From JASFWK01 sp050049355 (lineage in GTDB: Bacteria; Chloroflexota; Anaerolineae; B4-G1; DUEL01), in assembly GCA_050049355.1 (NCBI GenBank), contig JASFWK010000079.1:1-9641 (forward strand): DNA of 9,641 bases, given 5' to 3'. A program made the position numbers and the translations under genes. Below the pieces are notes generated by a model that was not told the DNA's origin, did no database searches, and saw only the letters and a list, made by a program, of their open reading frames with translations. Below, piece after piece: positions 1 to 6,435 of this stretch. How positions within the stretch are numbered: the stretch's first letter is position 1; each line of letters starts with the position of its first letter.

Positions 1-187
1 ATGTCAGGCACGACCAGAGGTGGTCGTTGTTGATCAAGTCCTCTGGGCGGCCTGCCAAGACTCGCTCGATGGTGCTGCGTGGTGAATAGGTGACATCCAC
101 CCTTGACACCGGGCAGCTTCCGGTACACTTGCCGCAGTCGAGGCAGTAGATGGCTCGTGTCTGGCGAATGATCTCTTCAAGAGTCAT
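1..187 (-). CDS. HdrC-like iron-sulfur protein, N-terminal part, cut by window edge
   Basis: A frame from ATG 187-185 runs off the left end of the window, giving 62 codons. After MTLEEIIRQTRAI it has CLDCGKCTGSCP (Cys15, 18, 21, 25), then YSPRSTIERVLAG and NNDHLWSCLT. The first [4Fe-4S] motif, the SPR segment and the LW-C-L-T stretch leading toward a second motif are typical of HdrC, which in Hdr complexes relays electrons from HdrA to HdrB. An in-frame TAG four codons upstream excludes a longer protein, and a TCCT/AGGA sits 7 nt before the ATG. It follows mvhD after 67 nt on the same strand, so hdrB or a related CCG-domain protein would be expected further left. A fumarate or glycolate dehydrogenase-type iron-sulfur subunit is a remote alternative. 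Confidence 0.82.
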   Translation of the reverse strand, partial: MTLEEIIRQTRAIYCLDCGKCTGSCPVSRVDVTYSPRSTIERVLAGRPEDLINNDHLWSCLT

Positions 188-254
188 CGATGGTTCCTAT
201 GGCACGTCCGTTGTGTGTCGCGCGCTGCTGAGTAATGGGACAGGCGAATACCCA

Positions 255-716
255 TCAAGCCTTCTCCAGGTCCACAACCTCTGGCGCGGCAACCGCTTCG
301 AAGCCTGCGTCGCCTAGAGGGCTCGGTCCCAACGTACGGATCTGCTCGGTGAACTGGCTCATAAGATCGGCGAAGCGAGCCCCTTCAGCGGCAGAGATCC
401 ACTCCAGGCGCAGCCGCTCGGTCTCAATACCCAGCAGTCTCAGGAGCTGAGTTGTCTTCTCCACGGTGGCGACCGCGTTCTCGTTTCCGGAGATGTAGTG
501 GCAATCGCCAGGGTGACAGCCAGTGACCAACACGCCGTCGGCGCCCAGACGGAACGCCTCCAGGATGAAACCTGGCGTCACCCGACCGGAGCACATCACG
601 CGGATGACCCGCGTCGTGGCCGGGTACTGCATTCGACTGACGCCAGCCAGGTCGGCCCCGGCATAGGAGCACCAATTGCAGGCGAAGGCGACGATCCTGG
701 GCTGGAACTCACTCAT
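255..716 (-). CDS. mvhD: MvhD-type [2Fe-2S] adaptor protein (F420-non-reducing hydrogenase delta subunit family)
   Basis: A 153-residue protein matching the MvhD family nearly end to end. FACNWCSYAGADLAG (Cys13, Cys16), RVMCSGRV (Cys42) and TGCHPGDCHYISGNENA (Cys67, Cys72) hold the conserved cysteines, and ERLRLEWISAAEGARFA and IRTLGP mark the C-terminal half. In known complexes MvhD binds a [2Fe-2S] cluster and carries electrons from a hydrogenase or formate dehydrogenase to HdrA. No hydrogenase or dehydrogenase large subunit is in the window; the nearest candidate donor is the Kor enzyme. The start is ATG 716, where the family homology begins; the frame is open further upstream to 839 but that part is antisense-like sequence within rfbC. 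The start overlaps the rfbC TGA by 8 nt, and the AGGAG upstream is a long 11 nt away, so translation probably depends on coupling to rfbC. Confidence 0.93.
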   Translation of the reverse strand: MSEFQPRIVAFACNWCSYAGADLAGVSRMQYPATTRVIRVMCSGRVTPGFILEAFRLGADGVLVTGCHPGDCHYISGNENAVATVEKTTQLLRLLGIETERLRLEWISAAEGARFADLMSQFTEQIRTLGPSPLGDAGFEAVAAPEVVDLEKA

Positions 717-1299
717 GAGCTGCGGGACTCCTGTGTTGTGTCGCTTCGTAGACGAAATCCACCTCAGCCTCTTGGAGGGTAGGAAGTTGGGCATCTTTGG
801 GTGAGAGTGTCGGCTCTGAGAGGGGCCATTCAATCCCAATCACTGGATCCTTCCACAAGATCCCTCGGTCGAGCTCCGGGGCATACTCGGCGGTTACTTT
901 GTAGACAAAGTCTGCCTCTTCGCTGAGCACGCAGAAACCGTGCGCAAAGCCAACCGGGATGTAGAGCATGTGCAGATTCGTTTCAGAGAGGATCGCGCTC
1001 ACCCACTGGCCATAAGTGGGCGATCCTCTGCGGATATCCACTGCCACATCGAAGACCCGGCCCTTCACGGCCATCACCAGCTTACCTTGAGCCTTGGGGG
1101 GCCTTTGGTAGTGCAGCCCCCGCAGGACGCCGTGTACAGAGTGCGAATGGTTATCTTGAACGAACTCGTCTGGGATGCCGTTGGCTGCGAACTCGGATCT
1201 CTTGTATGTTTCCATGAAGAAGCCACGTTGGTCTCTGAAGATCTTGGGTTCGATGAGAATGACGTCGGGAATGCTCAACCTCTGGAACCGAAATGGCAT
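709..1299 (-). CDS. rfbC: dTDP-4-dehydrorhamnose 3,5-epimerase (RmlC/RfbC)
   Basis: A 196-residue cupin-fold epimerase, slightly longer than the usual 180-185. It inverts C3 and C5 of dTDP-4-keto-6-deoxyglucose on the way to dTDP-L-rhamnose, in the cytoplasm. Family marks are RGFFMETY (25-32), QDNHSHSVHGVLRGLHYQ with the catalytic-type His63, GRVFDVAVDIRRGSPTYG (80-97), IPVGFAHGF (114-122), VYKVTAEYAPELDRGI with Tyr133 and Tyr139, and Asp169 near LSPKD. The active-site set looks intact, so it should be functional. Its place is odd: the ATG follows the hdrA3 TAG with zero spacing, and its last codons overlap the mvhD start by 8 nt. An AGGGAGG lies 11 nt upstream of the ATG, inside hdrA3. No other dTDP-rhamnose genes (rfbA, B, D) are in the window. 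The C-terminal tail of roughly 14 residues is an extension beyond the conserved fold. Confidence 0.93.
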   Translation of the reverse strand: MPFRFQRLSIPDVILIEPKIFRDQRGFFMETYKRSEFAANGIPDEFVQDNHSHSVHGVLRGLHYQRPPKAQGKLVMAVKGRVFDVAVDIRRGSPTYGQWVSAILSETNLHMLYIPVGFAHGFCVLSEEADFVYKVTAEYAPELDRGILWKDPVIGIEWPLSEPTLSPKDAQLPTLQEAEVDFVYEATQHRSPAAHE

Positions 1300-3000
1300 C
1301 TAGGGCCCCACCTCCCTCAGCGCAGCTCGTACCATGGCCGTGACCTGCTGGTCGGTGAAGTGACGAGCCTGCATGGCACCGGTGGGGCAGACCGAGGCGC
1401 AGGCTCCGCAGCCCTTACACATCACCGGGTTGACCTGGGCTACCTCCACCCCCGGTGAGATCTCCACCAACGATGGTGCGCCGAATTCGCAGATCTCCAC
1501 GCAGCGGCCGCACCCTCTGCACAGCATTTCGTTTGCTTGCGCTATTACCCCTGAGGACTTGATGTCATCTTTGGAGAGGATCGTCGCCGCCCTTGCCGCT
1601 GCCCCGTAAGCCTGGGTGATGGTCTCCTCGAGGTGCGCCGGCCAACGCGCCGTCCCGGCCACGTAGACCCCGTCCGTCGCAAAGTCCAGCGGTCGCAGTT
1701 TGACGTGTGCCTCTAGGAAGAAGTCGTGCTCGTCCACGGGCACTTTGAGCATCTGGGCCAAGTCGCGGGCGCCCTCCTGGCGCACCAACGGCGTAGAGAG
1801 GACCACTAGATCATAGGGAATGCTCAGTTTGGCGCCCAGCAGTTCGTCAAAGACCACTACTCGTTCCTCGGAGACCTCCGGCGGGCGCTCATGGTCGTAG
1901 CGGATGAACTGGATGCCTGCCTCGCGGGCACGAGTATAGTAGGCCTCGTAACGGGTGCCTTGGGTCTCCGTATCGCGGTAGAGGATGAATACCTCGGCAT
2001 GCGGGCGGCGGCCCTTGATCTCCAAAGCGTTCTTGATGGCTGTGGTGCAGCAGATGCGTGAGCAGTATGGTCGCTCGGGGATACGCGCCCCGACACACTG
2101 GATCATTACCACGGATTGCAGGTTCGATACCTCAAGTTCGGGGCCCGAGTCGGCCAGTCGTGACTCCAGTTCCAGCTGAGTGATAACCCGTTCACCGTCG
2201 TAGCCGTATAGACCCTTGGGGTGGAAGACCCGCGCTCCGGTGGCGACGATGATAGCTCCGATCTTGAAGCTGGATAACCGCCCCTCCCGATCTTTGATGA
2301 CTGCGTCGAAGTTGCCGATGAAGCCTTTCAGTTCGTGCAGCGTTGATGACGTGAACGTCTCGATGCGCGGGTTGGACCGCACCTCTGCTATCCGAGCCTC
2401 CACCAGCCCCAGTGCGTCGTCGTGGGTAGGGTACAGTTTGTCCAGACGCCGCATCAGGCCTCCCAACTGCGGCTCTCGCTCCACCAGCTTGACGTCGAAG
2501 TCTCGGTTGGCCAGATTCAGGGCCGTCGTCATGCCGATTACGCCCCCACCGACAACCAACGCCGCCGGTTCCACCGGCACTTCCTGCTCCTCCAGCGGCT
2601 CCAGGAGGTGTGCCTTGGCTACGCCCATGCGTACCAGGTCCTTTGCCTTATCAGTAGCCGCCTCTGGCTCGCGCATATGCACCCAGGAGCACTGGTCGCG
2701 AATGTTGACGAACTCGAACAGATAGGGATTCAAATCCGCTTCGCGGCACGTATCTTGAAACAGCGGCTCGTGCGTCCGCGGGGTGCAGGCGGCGACCACC
2801 ACGCGCTCCAGCCCCTCCTCCGCGATGGCTGTCTTGATCTCGGTCAGACCGGTGTCGGAGCAGGTGTATAGGTTTCGTTGGACGAGGACGACACCTGGCA
2901 ACGTTCGTGCGTAGTCGGCCAGTGCCGCGACATCCACATGGCCAGCGATGTTGCTTCCGCAGTGGCAGATGAACACGCCGACCCTCGGCTCCACTCTCAT
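1300..3000 (-). CDS. HdrA-like protein with N-terminal cysteine domain and C-terminal 2x[4Fe-4S] domain, lacking the inserted ferredoxin
   Basis: A 566-residue protein of the HdrA family. The N-terminal domain (1-140) has VGVFICHCGSNIAG (Cys12, Cys14), YTCSD (Cys47), AACTPRTHEPLF (Cys72), Cys85 and NIRDQCSWVH (Cys104); in HdrA structures this domain carries a [4Fe-4S] cluster. The flavin domain begins at ALVVGGGVIGM (147-157). The C-terminus carries CRGCGRCVEIC (Cys494, 497, 500, 504) and CKGCGACASVCP (Cys528, 531, 534, 538). Several things are missing: the segment between the glycine motif and KIGAIIVATGA is too short to hold the inserted ferredoxin, the usual CSTCIL signature is replaced by HDDALGLV (193-200), and the GCCRGP motif is replaced by GTARWP. 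QCVGAR (Cys302) and YCSRICC (Cys313, 317, 318) remain. It holds the domains that the two short copies lack, which suggests they act together. GGAG lies 5 nt before the ATG. rfbC starts directly after the stop. Confidence 0.91.
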   Translation of the reverse strand: MRVEPRVGVFICHCGSNIAGHVDVAALADYARTLPGVVLVQRNLYTCSDTGLTEIKTAIAEEGLERVVVAACTPRTHEPLFQDTCREADLNPYLFEFVNIRDQCSWVHMREPEAATDKAKDLVRMGVAKAHLLEPLEEQEVPVEPAALVVGGGVIGMTTALNLANRDFDVKLVEREPQLGGLMRRLDKLYPTHDDALGLVEARIAEVRSNPRIETFTSSTLHELKGFIGNFDAVIKDREGRLSSFKIGAIIVATGARVFHPKGLYGYDGERVITQLELESRLADSGPELEVSNLQSVVMIQCVGARIPERPYCSRICCTTAIKNALEIKGRRPHAEVFILYRDTETQGTRYEAYYTRAREAGIQFIRYDHERPPEVSEERVVVFDELLGAKLSIPYDLVVLSTPLVRQEGARDLAQMLKVPVDEHDFFLEAHVKLRPLDFATDGVYVAGTARWPAHLEETITQAYGAAARAATILSKDDIKSSGVIAQANEMLCRGCGRCVEICEFGAPSLVEISPGVEVAQVNPVMCKGCGACASVCPTGAMQARHFTDQQVTAMVRAALREVGP

Positions 3001-3023
3001 AGGTTCTCCATATAGCTATCCAA

Positions 3024-4352
3024 TCACCGGGCTGCCCAGCTGGCTGCTCGTGCCGCTGCCGCGCTGGCCTGCATCACCGACTCGGGGATGTCGAAGGGTC
3101 CCCGACAGCACCCGGCGGCGAAGATCCCCGCTCGGCTCGTATCCACTGGCGAGAATGGTTCCGTTTGCACGAAGCCGTGCGGGTTCACCGCGATGCCCAA
3201 TACCTGTGCCAACTCCTTAGTGCTGGACCTTGGGATCAGGCTAGTGGCCAATACCGCCAGGTCTACCGTCATCTCGGCCGGCCGGCCCGTGGCTGCGTCC
3301 TCGTAGTGGATGATGGGGTCGTTGGTCTCGTTCTCGGTGATGCGCGCCACCCGGCTGCGGACGTAGTGTACGTTGTACTCTTGCTTTGCTCGGGTGGCGT
3401 ACTCGCGGAACCCCTTGCCGGAGGCACGGAAGTCGGAGTAGAAGATGTAGGACTCGACGGCTGGGTCGTGCTCGGCGGCGAGCACCGCCTGTTTACTGGA
3501 GTGCATGCAGCAGACCGAGGAGCAGAATAGCTGGTGCCGCACGTCCCGCGAACCAACGCACTGGATGAATCCGATCCGCTTCGCCGGGCGCTCGTCTGAG
3601 GGCCTCAGTAGATGACCGCCCGTCGGACCGGAGGCGCTGATGAGCCGCTCGTACTCTAGTGCAGTGATCACATTGGGACACCTCTCGTAGCTGAACTGTG
3701 TCAGCCGCCGAGGGTCGAAGAAGTCGAATCCGGTCGCGACGACGACGGCATCCACATTGAGGGTCAGCTCGCGCTCCCTCTGCTCGAAGTCAACCGCCTC
3801 CGCCTCGCAGATCTTGGCGCATGCCCCGCATCTTCCGTCTTGGAGATAGATGCAGTGGTCTGGATCGATAGTGGTCACCTGGGGGATGGCCTGTGGGAAG
3901 TAGAGGTAGATGGCCTTGCGCTGGCGCAGCCGCATATCGAACTCGTCGGGTACTTTTGAGGGACACTTCTGGATGCATTCGCCGCAGCCAGTGCACTTGG
4001 TCTCGTCCACGTAGCGCGGGTGCTTGAGGACCGCGGCGGTGAAGCCGTCAGCTGAGCCTGTGAGCGCTGTGACCTCAGAGTAGGTGTGTATGATGATGTT
4101 GGGGTGGCGGGCGCAGTCGCTCATCTTAGGGGAGAGGATGCAGGTGGAGCAGTCATTGGTGGGGAAGGTCTTGTCCAACTGAGCCATCCGCCCCCCAATG
4201 CTGGGTAGTTGCTCCACCAGGTGGACCTGAATACCCATGTCCGCCAAGTCGAGCGATGCCTGGATGCCCGCGATGCCTCCCCCGATGACGAGAGCGGCGT
4301 GCGGCGATCCCTCGTCCTGCGTCGTCACGGTAGTATTGGCCTCCCCAGTCAT
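3024..4352 (-). CDS. Short HdrA-like FAD/iron-sulfur protein, copy 2 (FAD domain with inserted ferredoxin)
   Basis: A 442-residue paralogue of the preceding gene with the same architecture. After a polar leader of about 18 residues (MTGEANTTVTTQDEG...) comes LVIGGGIAGIQAS (21-33), then FPTNDCSTCILSPK (63-76, Cys68 and Cys71). The inserted ferredoxin has CTGCGECIQKCP (Cys120, 123, 126, 130) and Cys167, 175, 178, 182. FIQCVGSR (Cys265), FCSSVCC (Cys277, 281, 282) and AAGCCRGPFDIP (Cys415, 416) follow. The N-terminal and C-terminal cluster domains of full-length HdrA are absent. Compared with copy 1, the first ferredoxin motif is more canonical (CP ending), the extra cysteine after the second motif is missing, and CGCC is reduced to GCC. 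The start is set by AGGAGG before ATG 4352; an ATG nine codons earlier is less likely. hdrA3 follows after 23 nt. Two non-identical copies suggest either specialised electron-transfer roles or a heteromer. Confidence 0.9.
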   Translation of the reverse strand: MTGEANTTVTTQDEGSPHAALVIGGGIAGIQASLDLADMGIQVHLVEQLPSIGGRMAQLDKTFPTNDCSTCILSPKMSDCARHPNIIIHTYSEVTALTGSADGFTAAVLKHPRYVDETKCTGCGECIQKCPSKVPDEFDMRLRQRKAIYLYFPQAIPQVTTIDPDHCIYLQDGRCGACAKICEAEAVDFEQRERELTLNVDAVVVATGFDFFDPRRLTQFSYERCPNVITALEYERLISASGPTGGHLLRPSDERPAKRIGFIQCVGSRDVRHQLFCSSVCCMHSSKQAVLAAEHDPAVESYIFYSDFRASGKGFREYATRAKQEYNVHYVRSRVARITENETNDPIIHYEDAATGRPAEMTVDLAVLATSLIPRSSTKELAQVLGIAVNPHGFVQTEPFSPVDTSRAGIFAAGCCRGPFDIPESVMQASAAAARAASWAAR

Positions 4353-4482
4353 TTTCACCCCTCCTGATCTACCGGCCATTGCCGAGGGAAGCTAAGGGAG
4401 TCTCAGATCACAGAGGTGGAGAGAAATCGGAGGAGAGGTGTCCCCCCTCTGTATCTCTCTGGATCTTTTCAGGGTTGGCGGT
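4353..4482 (-). other. 130-nt spacer between the two short hdrA copies
   Basis: No credible gene is seen. On the minus strand the spacer contains a 7-bp inverted repeat, ACAGAGG/CCTCTGT (4446-4452 and 4410-4416), and many GGAG/CTCC runs, including a G6 tract. There is no U-tract, so I do not call a terminator. The near end carries the hdrA2 ribosome binding site. It is the longest spacer between genes downstream of korD. Confidence 0.4.
4360..4365 (-). promoter_or_regulatory. Shine-Dalgarno sequence deciding the hdrA2 start
   Basis: On the minus strand AGGAGG lies 7 nt before ATG 4352-4350. An upstream in-frame ATG at 4379 would place this ribosome site inside the coding region, encoding the residues Gly-Arg-Ser-Gly-Gly, and has no comparable site of its own. 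The 4352 start is therefore preferred. Confidence 0.75.
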
Positions 4483-5781
4483 TCATGCCTCAATTGCATC
4501 TACCTCCCCCACGTACTGTGCCGCTCGTGCTGCCGCGCCGCTGGCCTGGGCCACCGAGTGAGGGATGTCGGCGGGGCCGCGACAGCAGCCGCAGGTGAAG
4601 ATCCCCTCGCGTGTCGTGTCTGTGGGCGAGAACGGACTGGTGCGGAAGAACCCATACTCGTCGAGATCCAGGTCGAGGGCGTCAGCCAGAGCGACCACGC
4701 CAGGTCCTGGAATGAGGCTGGTAGCCAGTACGGCCAGGTCTACCGTCATCTGCCGCGGACGGGAGGTCGCTCTGTCCTCGTAGTGGAAGATCAACTGCCC
4801 GTTTTCATTTTCCTCGATCTGGGCCACGCGGCTGCGGATGTACTCGACACCATATGCTCGTTGGGCGCGCTCAACGTACTCGCGAAAGCCCTTGCCGGAC
4901 GCACGTAGGTCGGTGTAGAAGATGTACGATTTGACATCTGGAATGTGTTCGCGCGCCAGGACAGCCTCCTTGGTAGCGTGCATGCAGCAGACCGCCGAGC
5001 AGAATCTCTGATACTTCAGATTGCGTGAGCCGACGCACTGGATGAAGCCGACTATCTTCGGCTCTTCACGGTCGGTGAGGCGGATGAGGCGCCCGCCGGA
5101 AGGGCCGCTGGCGCAGATCAATCGCTCGAACTCCAACCCGGTGATGACGTTCTCGTAGCGGGTGTAGCCGTACTCGGTCAACGCCACCGGGTCGAAGGTC
5201 TCCATGCCGACGGCCACGACAATGGCGCCCACCGAAAGCTCGATCACCTCATCCTTCATGTCAAAGTCTATGCATTGTTTCTGGCAGGCCTCAATACAGC
5301 GTCCGCAGACGATAGGGTCGTCCCCCAGGCAGTCATCCCGGTTGACGATGTACGCTTGGGGAATCGCCTGAGGGAAGGGAATGTGGATCGCCCGTCGCGT
5401 GGAGAGCCCCATCTGAAACTCATCTCGCTTCACGATGGAGCAGACCTCGGCACAGTCGCCGCAGGCCGTGCAGGTCGACTCATCCACGTAGCGAGCCTTC
5501 TTGAACACCTGAACCCTGAAGTCACCAGCCTTGCCGGTTGCGGCCTGCACTTCGGAGAGCGTGTGAAGGGTGATGTTGGGGTGCCGAGCACACTCCACCA
5601 TCTTCGGCGAGAGAATGCAGGTGGAGCAGTCGTTGGTAGGGAAGGTCTTGTCCAATTGGGCCATGCGCCCTCCGATGCTGGGGCTCTTCTCCACTAGGTG
5701 CACATGCAGGCCCATCTCGGCTAAGTCGAGCGATGCCTGGATGCCAGCGATGCCCCCGCCGACGACCAGAACGTCTTTCAT
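4483..5781 (-). CDS. Short HdrA-like FAD/iron-sulfur protein, copy 1 (FAD domain with inserted ferredoxin)
   Basis: A 432-residue flavoprotein of the heterodisulfide reductase subunit A family. VVGGGIAGIQAS (residues 6-17) is the FAD-binding glycine motif. The HdrA signature FPTNDCSTCILSPK (47-60, Cys52 and Cys55) and ARHPNI follow. An inserted ferredoxin domain has CTACGDCAEVC (Cys104, 107, 110, 114) and a second set (Cys151, 159, 162, 166, with Cys170 nearby). Core cysteine motifs FIQCVGSR (Cys249), FCSAVCC (Cys261, 265, 266) and CGCCRGPADIP (Cys397, 399, 400) complete the fold. Full-length HdrA is about 650 residues; this one lacks the N-terminal domain and the C-terminal ferredoxin domain, both of which occur in hdrA3. 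In Hdr complexes the HdrA flavin is the bifurcation site. The start ATG has a GGAAGGG 5 nt upstream. Its job as electron acceptor from Kor is inference. QmoA is a shorter relative, but the CSTCIL signature and inserted ferredoxin point to HdrA. Confidence 0.9.
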   Translation of the reverse strand: MKDVLVVGGGIAGIQASLDLAEMGLHVHLVEKSPSIGGRMAQLDKTFPTNDCSTCILSPKMVECARHPNITLHTLSEVQAATGKAGDFRVQVFKKARYVDESTCTACGDCAEVCSIVKRDEFQMGLSTRRAIHIPFPQAIPQAYIVNRDDCLGDDPIVCGRCIEACQKQCIDFDMKDEVIELSVGAIVVAVGMETFDPVALTEYGYTRYENVITGLEFERLICASGPSGGRLIRLTDREEPKIVGFIQCVGSRNLKYQRFCSAVCCMHATKEAVLAREHIPDVKSYIFYTDLRASGKGFREYVERAQRAYGVEYIRSRVAQIEENENGQLIFHYEDRATSRPRQMTVDLAVLATSLIPGPGVVALADALDLDLDEYGFFRTSPFSPTDTTREGIFTCGCCRGPADIPHSVAQASGAAARAAQYVGEVDAIEA

Positions 5782-5794
5782 AGGATCCCTTCCA

Positions 5795-5872
5795 TCACCA
5801 GTCGCAGTCTGCGCGGGTGCGGGAGACGGTACGCAGGGCGTATTCCGTCAGGCAGCGGCCCGCATCATTCAC
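5795..5872 (-). CDS. Possible 25-residue small protein between korC and hdrA1
   Basis: GTG at 5872-5870 overlaps the korC stop (GTGA) and opens a frame of 25 codons ending at TGA (5797-5795), 13 nt before the hdrA1 start. The predicted peptide contains AGRCLTEYALRTVSRTRADC and has two cysteines (positions 7 and 23) and an Arg-rich middle. It fills nearly the whole 87-nt spacer, and its composition looks more protein-like than the other two frames. Translational reinitiation from korC would be needed, since there is no separate well-placed Shine-Dalgarno sequence: the GGAG upstream is only 2 nt from GTG. It may be a real small subunit, a leftover of a longer KorC C-terminus after a frameshift, or chance. 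No family is recognised. Confidence 0.3.
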   Translation of the reverse strand: MNDAGRCLTEYALRTVSRTRADCDW

Positions 5873-6423
5873 TCCTCCATCGTCTCGCGCCCGTACTGCA
5901 GCCCCCTCTCGAATGCACGCTCGTTGAGTTCCTCCGTGCCCTTGGGAACCGAATCAAGCACCCCCTGCCTGACGGCCTCTGGCGATGCGATGTCGGTCAC
6001 TGCGGCCACGAAGCCGAGCATGACCACATTGGCCACGATACGGCGCCCCAACTCCTCCGCTATGCGCGTAGCGGGTATCTTGAGGACCCGCAAGCCCTCG
6101 GCTTCCTCGTCCAGTTCCACCAGGCCCTCATCGATGATCAGCAGGCCATCTCGGCGGAAGCCGGGCACATACTTGTTGTATCCGCCCTGGGACATAATGA
6201 TGAGGATCGAGGGGGCTATCACGTGCGGGTAGCTTAGCTCCACCGGGTCATCGGCGATGGCGACCTGGGCGGCGCAGGCACCGCCTCGCGACTCTGGTCC
6301 GTAGCTCTGGGTGAAAGTAGCGTACCGACCGTCGTAGAGGACGGCTGCCTTGCCCACGATCTCCCCGCTACGAATAATCCCTTGTCCGCCAAAGCCCGAC
6401 AGCCGTATCTCCAACCGATTCAC
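5869..6423 (-). CDS. korC: 2-oxoacid:ferredoxin oxidoreductase gamma subunit (KorC)
   Basis: A 184-residue protein with the standard features and length of the gamma subunit/domain of 2-oxoacid:acceptor oxidoreductases. GFGGQGIIRSGEIVGKAA starts at residue 10, QSYGPESRGGACAAQV begins at 40, and a central YPHVIAPSILIIMSQ segment is followed by ANVVMLGFVAAVTD (about 131-144). In known enzymes the gamma domain helps assemble the enzyme and takes part in CoA binding. It starts with GTG behind AGGAGG and completes the korDABC set, so the encoded enzyme is a full four-subunit type. The TGA stop overlaps a GTG that could open a 25-codon ORF in the next gap. After an 87-nt spacer the HdrA-like genes follow on the same strand, so kor and hdr genes are likely co-transcribed. 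Confidence 0.93.
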   Translation of the reverse strand: MNRLEIRLSGFGGQGIIRSGEIVGKAAVLYDGRYATFTQSYGPESRGGACAAQVAIADDPVELSYPHVIAPSILIIMSQGGYNKYVPGFRRDGLLIIDEGLVELDEEAEGLRVLKIPATRIAEELGRRIVANVVMLGFVAAVTDIASPEAVRQGVLDSVPKGTEELNERAFERGLQYGRETMEE

Positions 6424-6429
6424 TATCTT

Positions 6430-6435
6430 CCTCCT
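6430..6435 (-). promoter_or_regulatory. Shine-Dalgarno sequence fused to the korB stop, deciding the GTG start of korC
   Basis: On the minus strand TAGGAGGAAGATAGTG contains the korB stop TAG (6436-6434), an AGGAGG that shares two of its bases, and a GTG start (6423-6421) 6 nt further on. The compact arrangement supports GTG as the korC initiation codon and suggests that korB and korC translation are linked. Confidence 0.7.

Noticed and set aside
717..839. Upstream extension of the mvhD frame to an ATG at 839
   Set aside because: The added residues lie inside rfbC in another frame, do not resemble the family, and the MvhD homology begins at the ATG at 716.
4353..4379. Earlier hdrA2 start at ATG 4379
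   Set aside because: It would bury the AGGAGG Shine-Dalgarno sequence in the coding region; the ATG at 4352 is placed 7 nt after that sequence.
3024..5781. QmoA/QmoB of sulfate reducers as identity for the short flavoproteins
   Set aside because: The DCSTCIL signature, the inserted eight-cysteine ferredoxin and the GCCRGP motif match HdrA better, and no aprAB, sat or membrane QmoC gene is present.
5570..6232. Plus-strand open frame of 220 codons across korC and hdrA1
   Set aside because: It is antisense to two well-supported genes, with Ser/Arg-rich low-quality translation and no ribosome site.
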